A DNA stretch of 64,000 nucleotides, from contig NZ_JACJVN010000013.1 in the NCBI RefSeq assembly GCF_014212015.1, positions 1 through 64,000 on the forward strand, written 5' to 3'. The stretch comes from Cohnella lubricantis (GTDB taxonomy: Bacteria > Bacillota > Bacilli > Paenibacillales > Paenibacillaceae). The position numbers and the translations under genes are program-made. The notes under the pieces were generated by a model. That model searched no databases. It saw only the letters and a list, made by a program, of their open reading frames with translations, and was not told the origin of the DNA. Positions within the stretch are counted from its first letter, which is position 1. The number at the start of each line of letters is the position of its first letter. This document shows positions 51,447-61,100 of the stretch, piece by piece.

Positions 51447-53311
51447 CCACTTTCCTGAGCCAGTCGCTTGATACTAGTACGATCAAAAGTCATTTCTTCT
51501 ACTGGTTCAAAGATATCAGTACTATACCGATCAACAGTTACTCTGCCTTCAAACATTTTCTTTACAATTACCTTATTTATTGCTTTTAGGCTTGTCCCAA
51601 CTCCAGTGAATCCACCTACATACATTGCAGAAATGGTATCTCCAGCCTCCAGTTTTGATCCCCTACATACAGAGTTATCTAGGAAGAATACGATATTGCC
51701 CGCTGAATAGAGATCACATTGAATAACACCTTCTCTTCGAATCAAAATATCCCCATTTGACTTTAATGTAGAGTTTTGAGCTTGGTTAATATTTATCTGA
51801 ACTTGTGATTCTTGGCTTAACACAACTCTCATGTACGCTTCTTTCAATACTCGAATGAAATCTTCCATTCTTGGAGCTGACATCACTTCAACAATCTTAG
51901 TCGGCAACAAGAATAATTCCAAATAATCTTTCAATTGCTGCATAGCGTCCTTATTATAAGTCTGAAGGCTGGAAATAACGCCAAGCAGTTCCTTCACAAC
52001 TTCCCAAACCTGCTGATATTTGCTCTCAATTACTAACAATAATACTTGTCCATACTTAACTTGTAGTTTCTTTTTACTAATTTCATTCATTAACAACTTT
52101 ACACTTTCTGCCATTTTTTCAAGGAAACCCAACAACTGTTTGGAACCGTTATAAAGTCTGTTGAAAAGCATGCCGAAATATCCCGAATAAAGATTGCTTC
52201 CAATTACATTACCCTTCACTGCAATACTTCCTGTGGCCGTTAAGGTTGAGTTGAAGACACTGCCAGATATATAAATGTTCCCAAGTGACTCAATAATCAT
52301 GTTGTCCATGACATCGCCATACACAATAACGTCTCCAGCAAAAACGATATTACCTGTTTGCAAATCAACATTCCCTGGTACAATGAAGGCGGTGTTAATA
52401 TCGAAATACTTTATCTTGTTACCAGTTATTCGCGGTCTTCCTTCTTTCCGAGCAATCACGATATCGTCTGGTGTTATTTCAACACTTTCTTTCCCAGCAA
52501 TGCGAATATCGTGAACAGGTTCAGGAAGTAATATATTTCCAAAGACGTCATACCCTGCCTGACCGTCTACGGGGGGTGTCTTCTTTGCTATTACATCTCC
52601 GCTTTTGACAGAAGGAATATTCAAATGATTCTTAAAATCCACAAAACCTCTTACCTCTGTAAATATGTTCTCGATATTTTCCGAAAAGAAAATATCTAAA
52701 CGAGCATCTTGACCCTGCACCGGAGCTTTTCCTCTGGCGATGGTCACTGGTCTATATGTAGGTTGAATAATCTCGGTTTGAATAACTGCAACATCAAGAT
52801 TCATTTTGATATTCATGTTTTCAACAACCGCGAGAATATCCTGCAAGTTTAGTGTTTCCAAAATAATCGCTGAATCTTCTTTGGCAGTAAGGGTCAAATC
52901 TAAAGTTGAGGTATTATCAGATAACACCCACGCATACCTCTGTGGACGATGAACAATTAAATACGCTGTTAACTTATCTTCTGAAACTTCAATCTCGAAT
53001 AATGGCTTTTCTTCAATCTTCCACTCAATGACGCTTTCTGATGATACTTTAATCCTTTTGTGGATCTCTTGACCATCCACAAATAGGATCACAGGTGAAT
53101 GGGCCTCGATAGTCGGAATCTTACCCCCATTTAAGGGATTTACGACGATGATTTTACCGTGTTCAACTCTGATATATCCATCCACTACTTGACCATTGTT
53201 AATCCCCCTTACAGAAGATGACCCCATCCGTTCACTTTCCGACTCTTGGGAATCTTGGTCGAGTTTCTTCATTAGCTTCAATACTTCTTGCTCACTGATA
53301 AAGTCTGACAT
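51443..53311 (-). CDS. FapA-like DUF342 polymer-forming protein
   Basis: 622 residues from ATG 53311 (GAGGTGA). The N-terminal domain (about 1-170) is followed by a DUF342 right-handed beta-helix (YRPVTIARGKAPVQGQDARL, then GKESVEITPDDIVIARKEGR, then GNVDLQTGNIVFAGDVIVYG and GNIYISGSVFNSTLTATGSI). A coiled-coil stretch (about 400-500) and a second beta-helix part follow. FapA proteins are poorly understood and often flank motility or c-di-GMP genes. It sits between CheY and HD-GYP, which suggests a signalling scaffold. Confidence 0.85.
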   Translation of the reverse strand: MSDFISEQEVLKLMKKLDQDSQESESERMGSSSVRGINNGQVVDGYIRVEHGKIIVVNPLNGGKIPTIEAHSPVILFVDGQEIHKRIKVSSESVIEWKIEEKPLFEIEVSEDKLTAYLIVHRPQRYAWVLSDNTSTLDLTLTAKEDSAIILETLNLQDILAVVENMNIKMNLDVAVIQTEIIQPTYRPVTIARGKAPVQGQDARLDIFFSENIENIFTEVRGFVDFKNHLNIPSVKSGDVIAKKTPPVDGQAGYDVFGNILLPEPVHDIRIAGKESVEITPDDIVIARKEGRPRITGNKIKYFDINTAFIVPGNVDLQTGNIVFAGDVIVYGDVMDNMIIESLGNIYISGSVFNSTLTATGSIAVKGNVIGSNLYSGYFGMLFNRLYNGSKQLLGFLEKMAESVKLLMNEISKKKLQVKYGQVLLLVIESKYQQVWEVVKELLGVISSLQTYNKDAMQQLKDYLELFLLPTKIVEVMSAPRMEDFIRVLKEAYMRVVLSQESQVQININQAQNSTLKSNGDILIRREGVIQCDLYSAGNIVFFLDNSVCRGSKLEAGDTISAMYVGGFTGVGTSLKAINKVIVKKMFEGRVTVDRYSTDIFEPVEEMTFDRTSIKRLAQESG

Positions 53312-53340
53312 ACGAATCACCTCATCGACAGCAGTGAGAA

Positions 53341-53700
53341 CTAATTTTCTAGAGCAACTGTAACTAATCCTAAAAATTCATTGTTGTCGAATGGTTTTGA
53401 AATAACCGCAATGCCTTTAATCAATCTAGAATCATTTCCTAACGCATCAGTGGAAGCAGTGCACAGCAAGACTTTGACTTCAGGATCAACTTTTGTGATT
53501 TCTTCTATAAGTGAAATGCCATCCATGACTGGCATTCGATAATCGACTATCAACAAATCGGGTTTTGCATTGAAATAAGCGTTTAATGCCTCTTGACCGT
53601 TCTTCGCTTGTAAAACGACTTCATGACCTGCATCCGTAACTAGGGCTGAAATCAATAATCGAACAGAAGGATTATCGTCTGCGATCATAATTCTCGCCAT
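53341..53700 (-). CDS. CheY-like single-domain response regulator
   Basis: 119 residues from ATG 53700 (GGAGG seven bases upstream). A receiver domain: RIMIADDNPSVRLLISALVT (Asp pair), LLIVDYRMPVMDGISLIEE (phosphoacceptor Asp), VLLCTASTDA (Thr), VISKPF (Lys). No output domain, so it probably controls FapA or the HD-GYP protein by contact. First gene of a three-gene operon behind a GEMM-like leader. Confidence 0.88.
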   Translation of the reverse strand: MARIMIADDNPSVRLLISALVTDAGHEVVLQAKNGQEALNAYFNAKPDLLIVDYRMPVMDGISLIEEITKVDPEVKVLLCTASTDALGNDSRLIKGIAVISKPFDNNEFLGLVTVALEN

Positions 53701-53752
53701 AGGCATCCCTCCAATAGAAAATCAAGAAAGTAATGTTTTAGAGGCTCAACTC

Positions 53753-53840
53753 ACCTTCGGTAACTTGGCTACCGTAGAATTGTCTTCCCTAGTCCCAAAA
53801 TTTCACCCCCTTCTTTTCAATAGCGTTTCCGTTTCGTTTA
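53753..53840 (-). ncRNA. Diverged GEMM-like (c-di-GMP-I) leader
   Basis: The minus strand begins AACGAAACGG and ends CGGTAGCCAAGTTACCG, as does the true GEMM at 27076 (AACGAAACGG and GGTAGCTGGGTTGCCG). In between are the same order of parts: ATTGAAAAG near the P1b tetraloop, a GGGGGTGAAATTTTGG block in place of GGGGCGCAAAACTTCAGG, and an ACTAGG..TACGG pair in place of CCTAAGG..TATGG. P1a can still form (CGGAAAC with GTTACCG). Core positions differ, so it is a diverged or inactive aptamer. It lies 53 bases upstream of the CheY start. Confidence 0.55.
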
Positions 53841-54073
53841 TGAGAACTTTAAAGTTAGCTTTTATATTTACAAAACGAAAACAGCTCAAAAATTTGTCAA
53901 AATCCAAGTATAGTTTTAACATCACCTAACACAAAAACGACAAGAATCGACGTAATATTTGTATGGTTCAATATTACTACAGATATTCATCTAAATAAAC
54001 CCATTTTGTAGAGTATACTCCGTAGTAATCCCCCCCATACTAACTAAAGATAAAGCTTTAAAGGGGGGCAACT

Positions 54074-54313
54074 ATGGCAATTGAACTATCGTTTGCTAAA
54101 ATTCTAAAAACGTTGAGGATTAATAATAAGTTGAGCCAAGAGGAACTTGCCTTTAGAAGTAATCTTGATCGAACTTACATCTCAATGTTGGAAAGAGGTA
54201 TTCATCAGCCGACCATTTCCACTTTATTTGCCTTGTCAAAAGCTCTAAACATCAAAGCTTCCGTGATAATTCAACTTGTCGAGCTTGAATGCGAAAATAA
54301 GAATGAATCATAA
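54074..54313 (+). CDS. Xre-family regulator
   Basis: 79 residues, AAAGGGGGG before ATG. The helix-turn-helix covers nearly the whole protein (FAKILKTLRINNKLSQEELA, FRSNLDRTYISMLERGIHQP). It is divergent from the c-di-GMP operon, whose leader lies about 230 bases away, and it could control that operon. The perfect palindrome GAGTATACTC (about 54011-54020) lies upstream. Confidence 0.8.
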   Translation: MAIELSFAKILKTLRINNKLSQEELAFRSNLDRTYISMLERGIHQPTISTLFALSKALNIKASVIIQLVELECENKNES

Positions 54314-54384
54314 CAGCAATAATAAACGCATTTGAGTACAACAAGAAGATCGAAGATTTGACTCTGCCCCCTGTGTTCCTTAGT

Positions 54385-54430
54385 AAAAAAATCGCATTGT
54401 AGGGAATTGATACCCCGACAATGCGATTTT
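54385..54430. terminator. Bidirectional terminator between the Xre gene and the 54454 gene
   Basis: AAAATCGCATTGT and ACAATGCGATTTT form a long stem with a GGGAATTGATACCCC loop that can itself pair. It is flanked by A and T runs on both sides. Confidence 0.75.
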
Positions 54431-54453
54431 CTTACTTATACCGGTAGATCGAC

Positions 54454-54732
54454 TTAGATGTTACTGAATCTCCGCAATAATTGCATTCCATCCTTTAGAC
54501 CAGCAAAATATACCCACTCTTTTTCAAGTGTACACCGATGGTTAAAAATGTCTTCCCACTCGAGAAGAAGATCCAAATGGGCTTGTGATAATTCATCCTT
54601 AAGCAGCTTTTGTATTTCGTTCTGCCTAAATCGGAATTGTTCAACCTCCATTTGACTTCCAGCTTCCTTAGCAACTTCAATAAAGCGTTGATCAAAAGCT
54701 GGTCTTAACCATTCTGGACCTATATGATGCAT
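54454..54732 (-). CDS. Accessory protein of the DUF6809-like family, full-length
   Basis: 92 residues from ATG 54732 (AGGAGGG, seven bases). MHHIGPEWLRPAFDQRFIEV, then LKDELSQAHLDLLLEWEDIF and EKEWVYFAGLKDGMQLLRRF. Helical, soluble, function unknown. It is the reference copy for comparison with the shortened copy at 4019 and the longer one at 40168. Cargo of the conjugative element. Confidence 0.65.
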   Translation of the reverse strand: MHHIGPEWLRPAFDQRFIEVAKEAGSQMEVEQFRFRQNEIQKLLKDELSQAHLDLLLEWEDIFNHRCTLEKEWVYFAGLKDGMQLLRRFSNI

Positions 54733-54838
54733 ATTTAACCCTCCTTTCATTCAGAATGTACCGATGTTACAGCGACAGGAGGGGTATCTCAAGTAATTAT
54801 TGGAACTCTTCTATGTTTACAGTTTACTTTCCTGATTC

Positions 54839-55006
54839 TTAACTCTCCATCTCCAACAGTTCCTTGAACCAAATTTCATACGGCATCCTCACCAATGGAG
54901 CTTTAGAGAGAGTAGTATTGTTGAGATCATCGGTTGATGGTGCAACCCCCAACTCGCCATCATCGGAATATTTCGGAGATAATTTTACTGCTGGAAAAAT
55001 CGCACG
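54839..55006 (-). pseudogene. C-terminal remnant of an unknown gene
   Basis: An open stretch without a start encodes IRAIFPAVKLSPKYSDDGEL, then NNTTLSKAPLVRMPYEIWFK, then ELLEMES and TAA 54839-54841. It looks like the end of a protein of which the rest is lost. It marks the junction where the c-di-GMP cargo meets the element. Confidence 0.4.
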
Positions 55007-55140
55007 TATATCTCCTCGCTAGCGCTTTCAATCTGGTCGAATACGACCTCCATTCGTGATAAATACGTCGATTCCAAGTACGTCCCCTTCCTGCTTCCAC
55101 TATAACAGGAAGCAAGAAGAGGAACGATGGTGTCAACCCG

Positions 55141-58100
55141 TTATCGCTCGCGGCCTACTACCCGCCGTTCCGGCGCTTCCAGTTCTTCGTCCGGCATGCT
55201 GTCCACAGCTTCGTTTTCCTGTTTGTCCATGTTGAGCAGCGCATTCAATTCCGCAAGACGCGCCGCTTTCGTTTGCAGTTCCTGCTCCTTCTCGAAAGGA
55301 GCCGCGATTTGCTCCTTCGCCGTTTCCATTTGCTGCCGCAAGGTGGCAAGCTGCTCGCGGGCATGCTCCAGCTTCGCAGGTAAGTCCGACAAGGCATTGT
55401 TGATGCGGCTTATGTTGCCGCCTGCATCCGCTCCGAGCGTCACCGTATGACCGAGCGCGCCGCGAAGCGTGACCTTGTACTCCTTATGGAAGCTGTCAAA
55501 GGACAGCCACAAGGAAAATCCCCGGTAGCTGCCGAATTCCTGCGGATCGGGCGATGTCATGCCTTTGCATGCGTCGAGCAAAGCCGCGCCCGCCGCCGCC
55601 CTCTCCGAATAGGTGTAATCCTTGACCGTCATGCCGGGGAATTTATCTGCCCCATCCGCCTCGGATGACAGAGAACGTGTATACAAAGCAACGTCCTGTT
55701 CATATCCGGCAATCCGTTCTTCGGTGGACTTGATCTGCTGCGGCAGCAGCTTGAGCAGCCGGTCCTCCAACGCATAGCGCTGGCTCAAGTGGTTGGCTTT
55801 GAGCAGCTTCAATTTGGATACCTGAATGTCCAGGTCCATTTTCTCCTTGATGTACGGGTTGCCGGTCGCCAGCGCCTTCACCTCGGCATAGGAGAGCGCC
55901 GTCTCATCGATATCCTCGGCGGAACGAACCGGAGACTTGCTGGTCATGATCTGCGAAATGAAGCGCTGCTTGTTCTCCAGTGTCTGATAAAGGTACGCGT
56001 CGAACGTGTTCTCCGTCACATAGCGAAAAATATGCACTTCGCTGTTCTGGTTGCCTTGCCGGATAATGCGCCCGCTGCGCTGCTCCAGGTCCCGCGGACG
56101 CCAAGGGCAGTCGAGGTCGTGAAGAGCAATCAGCTTCGTTTGCACGTTCGTGCCCGCCCCCATCTTGAACGTCGATCCGAGCAGTATCCGAACCTGTCCG
56201 CTGCGTACTTTGGCGAACAGTTCCTTTTTCTTGACCTCGGTATTGGCGTCGTGAATATAGGCGATTTCCTCGGCAGGAACGCCTTTTTCCATCAGTTTGC
56301 GCCGCAGCTCGTCGTAGACGTTGAAGGAGCCATCCTGTTTGGGGATGGATAGATCGCAGAACACCAACTGGGTCAACCGCTGCTCCTGATGTTCCGCCCA
56401 ATACCGGTAAACGTTGTCCGCACAAACGCTCACTTTGCTGCCTTCGTCGTCGGGAAGCATCGGATTCGCCAGCCGCTGATCGAGCGCCAGTTTGCGTCCG
56501 TCATTGGTGATCGTCAGCATATTGTCCTCGTGAGGCTCCACTTCCTTCGCCCGCACCCGTTCGGCGCGGCGGGCGAGATCCGCAACCATGTCGCGTTGAA
56601 AGTCGCTTGGCGGCACGGCAACATTGTGGAAATGGGCTTTCGGCACGGGAAGCTGGAGCATGTCCGCCGTTTGGATATCGGCCACTTCCTTGAACATATT
56701 CATCAGTTCCGGCAAATTGTAAAAACGGGCAAACCGGGTTTTCGCCCGATAGCCCGTTCCTTCCGGCGCAAGCTCGATCGCCGTAACAGTTTCGCCGAAT
56801 GTCGAAGCCCAAGCGTCAAAATGTTGCAAGCCCTGCCGTTTGAGCCGCTCATATTGCAAGTAGCGCTGCATCGTGTACATCTCGGTGATGGAATTGGAGA
56901 TCGGCGTGCCCGTCGCAAAGATGATGCCCCGGCCTCCGGTCAGTTCGTCCAGATAGCGGCATTTGGCAAACATGTCCGACGACTTCTGCGCTTCGGTTTG
57001 CGAGAGTCCGGCTACATTGCGCATTTTCGTATAAAGAAACAGATTTTTGTACGAGTCGGCTTCGTCCACGAATAGCCGGTCTACACCCAGTTCCTCGAAG
57101 GTGACGACATCATCCTTCCGGCTCGTATCGTTCAGCTTTTCCAGCTTCGTTTGAAGCGTCTTTTTCGTTTTTTCAAGCTGCTTGATCGCATAGCGTTCGC
57201 CTCTGGCTTCCTTGAGTTCCCGGATGCCGCTTGTAATTTCCGAAATCTGTTCGTACAGTTGCTGCCGTTGCCGCTCCGTCGAAATCGGAATTTTCTCAAA
57301 CTGCGAATGGCCGATGATGATCGCATCATAATCGCCGGTAGCGATCCGCGCACAAAACGTTTTGCGGTTTTTCGTTTCAAAGTCCTTCTTGGTCGCCACC
57401 AGAATATTCGCCGACGGATACAGTTGCAAAAACTCCGCCGCCCACTGTTCGGTCAGATGGTTCGGAACGACCAGCATGCTCTTGTTGCACAGCCCTAGAT
57501 GCTTGCTCTCCATCGCCGCGGCGGTCATCGCGAACGTTTTTCCTGCGCCGACACAATGAGCGAAAAGGGAGTTGCCGCCGTACAGCGCCCGGGCAACCGC
57601 ATTGACCTGATGCCGGCGGAGCCGGATTTCCGGGTTCATCCCGGTGAATCGGATATGACTGCCGTCGTATTCGCGTGGACGGATGGCATTGAACCGATCA
57701 TTGTACAGCCGTGTCAGCCGTTCGCGCCGCTGCGGGTCTTTCCATATCCAGTCGCGGAACGCTTCTTTCATCATCTCCTGCTTTTGCTGGGCGATGGCAG
57801 TTTCCTGTTTGTTCAGCACACGCTTTTCCACGCCATCCTCATACACGGTGTCAAATACGCGCACGTCTCGCAAATTCAGCGTATCTTCGAGAATCTTGTA
57901 CGCATTGACGCGGTTTGTGCCGTACGTGACGTTCGCCTTGATATTGTTGCTGCGGTCATCGCTTTTGCCTTTAACATTCCAGGCAGCCGTATATTCGGAA
58001 TACATCACGTTGATGTAGGTCTGGTACATCGGCGGCGTGTCCACAAGCTCAAACAGAAATTGCCGAATGTCTTCCGGCGGCAGCCAGGTTGCGCCCAAGC

Positions 58101-61100
58101 GGACATCAATTTCGGAGGCGTCCAGGTCTTTCGGCTGCACCGCTTCAAGCGCTTTGACGTTTTCGCCGTAACGTTCGGCATCGTATGCGGCAAACTGTTT
58201 GGCCACGCGCAGCTTCTCACGCACATGGCCGGACAGGTACGCATCCGCGGTTTCGTAGATCGGCTTTCCTTCCTCGTCCAGATGTTCAGGATTAGGAAAG
58301 ATGACGCCGCGCAGCTCTTTTATCAGCTGTTCTTCCGTCATGCCGGTTAGCTCCGCCATATACGGCAGATCGACACGGGCTTTTGCGCCGATGGAAACCG
58401 CAAGCGCCTCCGAAGCGGTATCCACCTGTTCTACGCGGATGCGCTGCCGGATGGTGCGTTTGGTGAACATATCCGCCTTGCGCAGCAGCCGCCCTTCCTC
58501 GTCGATGATTTCCAGCGAGCAAAGAAGAAAGTAAGAACTGTCATCCGAAAAAGCAAGACTGTTGGCGCGGCTGTTGATCAGGCCGTATTGCGCCGTAAAC
58601 CGGTCATACTGCGCATTCAGCTTGCGCTGTTGCTGCTCTATCATCTCATCGCTGTAGTCTTCGGTTTGGTACTCGATCAGCTCGCGCACGGTGTCCCGCA
58701 GCTGAATCATTCCCTTGATGCGGCCTGCCGCCGTAGCGGAAGTATCCACACGCCGCATCCGGCTGTTCTCCCGGTAGTAGATTTGTCCATCCACCAGCGC
58801 AAAGCTGAAATTGCGGACAGACGGATCGGCAGGAAGAGAAGGTTCTTCTTCCTCCGGCTGGTCTTCCCGTTCCATCTCCACCCATTCGGCATGGATGCCC
58901 GACAACGCTTCGCGCAGCAGCTCATCCAGATTGGCGTCCGGGAATGGCTTGCAGGACGTTTCCTGGCGGTTGCCATACATCCGGTCGTCAAAAACCATTG
59001 TGCCCAGCACCATATCGGGATGAGCGGCGAAATAGCTGTTCACCGGCACACCGTCTGCCGTCTCGGACAGGGATAGCCATGCTTCGGTTTGCTCGCTGAC
59101 GGCGACCATGCGATCCCGTTTCTGCAAAAAGATAATGTCGGCGGTTACTTCGGTTCCGGCATTGGCCAGAAACGCATTGCTCGGCAAACGCACCGCTCCG
59201 AGCAATTCGGCGCGTTCCGCAATATATTTGCGTACCGCAGGGTTTTGCTTGTCCATCGTTCCTTTGGACGTAATAAAGGCGATAATGCCGCCCGGACGCA
59301 CTTTGTCCAGTGTCTTGGCGAAAAAATAATCGTGGATGAAAAACTTGTGTTTGTCGTAACGTTTATCCGCCACGCCATAACCGCCGAACGGCACGTTCCC
59401 GATGGCGAGATCAAAGAAGCTGTCCGGCAAATTCGTCTGTTCGTAGCCGCTGACCGCTATCGACGCCTGCGGGTATAGCTGCCTGGCAATACGGCCGGTA
59501 ATGCTGTCCAGTTCCACGCCAAACAGCCGCGAGCCTTGGAACGACTCCGGCACCAGACCGAAGAAATTGCCGATGCCGCAGGACGGCTCCAAAATATTGC
59601 CGCAGCGAAAGCCCATCGATTCCAGACAGTCGTACATCGCCTTGATGACGGTCACTGACGTATAATGGGCGTTCAACGTTGACGCGCGAGCGGACGCATA
59701 TTCATCCGGCTCCAGCACATTTTTCAGTTCCGCATATTCGGCTGCCCACTGCGTGTTCGCTTCGTCAAATGCCTGCGGAATGCCGCCCCATCCGACATAG
59801 CGGGCCAGCACCGCCTGCTCGTCCGCTGTCGCTTGCCGCTGCTCCTGCTCCAGCTTGTTCAGCAGCCGAATCGCTTCCATGTTCCATTTGAACTTCGTTT
59901 TTGCGCCGCCATGCCCCAGTTCATCGTCCGTAATCCGGTAGTTGACAGCCGGGACAGACGGACGGGCTGGCGCGGTGCCGCCGGCCACAGGATCAGGGGA
60001 AAGGGAAGTGTCTGGCTGCGATATGGGCTCTCGCCCCTCCGTCACCGGCTCTTCCGGTGAAACCGCATCTTCCGCTGTTTCCCATGCCGCTTCATCAGAC
60101 CGTTCCGGCTCCTGCTCTCCGGTAATCAGATGATCGTTCAGCGGGTTTTCGCGCAGCATTCGCTCAAAATCCCGGCGATTCAACTCTTTGATGAAGAGCG
60201 GGAACTGACGGTCTTGCAGTACCACTGTTCGTTGCTCCAGCTGCACAATTTCATATTCGTCCGCACCAATCCAGACCGTGCTGCCCGCGTCATAACCGTA
60301 GCGCGCCCGTTCCCGGTTCACCGGCGCGTGTTCCGGTTCCGCTTGCGCGTCCAGTAGAGGAAACCCCTCCGAGGGCGATACATCCGGCTGCGGCAATTCG
60401 CGCCTGGCCATTTCCGCCATTTGCTCCCGCCGCTTTTCCTCCTGCTGCTCCGCAAAGGCAGGAAACCGCTCGGCTTCCTGCCGGTTCAAGTAACGTCCCG
60501 CTGCCAGCAGTTCGCCGATACGTTTCTGCACGTTCATCCACGGCAGCACGACTTGAGTATCCGGGTTCATGATGGAGCCGCTGGTCAGCGTGATGCCTTT
60601 GCTGTCATAATTCATGTGAATATCCGTGCCGATCAGCGCGGGAAGACGCCCGCCGGTTCCGTATTCCCGTTTCAGGAAATCGGCGTTCTCCTGTGCGGAC
60701 AGCGACTGCTGGAAATGCAGCGCAATGCGATACTTGCCGTTCTCAAAACCGCTGCCGTTTTGCAAAATGGCGTCAATGACCGCTTGCGGCATGAAAAAAG
60801 CGGAGGCTTTTGCGTCCTCCGCTTGTTCCATCCACAGCGTCTGTTGCTCGATGGACGGTTCCAACTTTCGCGTCAAGTCAAATTCGTTCAAGAGTATCAT
60901 GCTGGCGATATGCCCGGCGATGACGCCCCAATCGTAAAAGCTTTGCGCCGTACGTTCGTCCGCCGTCCCCGTCCACAGATGCAAAACGTTGCGATACGGT
61001 TCAAATCCTGCTCGTACGCCTTCATCAAGCGTCAGTTCGGTGATGCCTGCCGGAAACAAACCGTGCACATATAACACACGCTCGCGCTCATCCTCATGAG

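Noticed and set aside
60421-61074. Plus-strand frames of 200 or more codons opposite the giant gene
   Set aside because: They are antisense shadows of a GC-rich coding region; the sequences are rich in Arg, His and Phe and lack ribosome binding sites.
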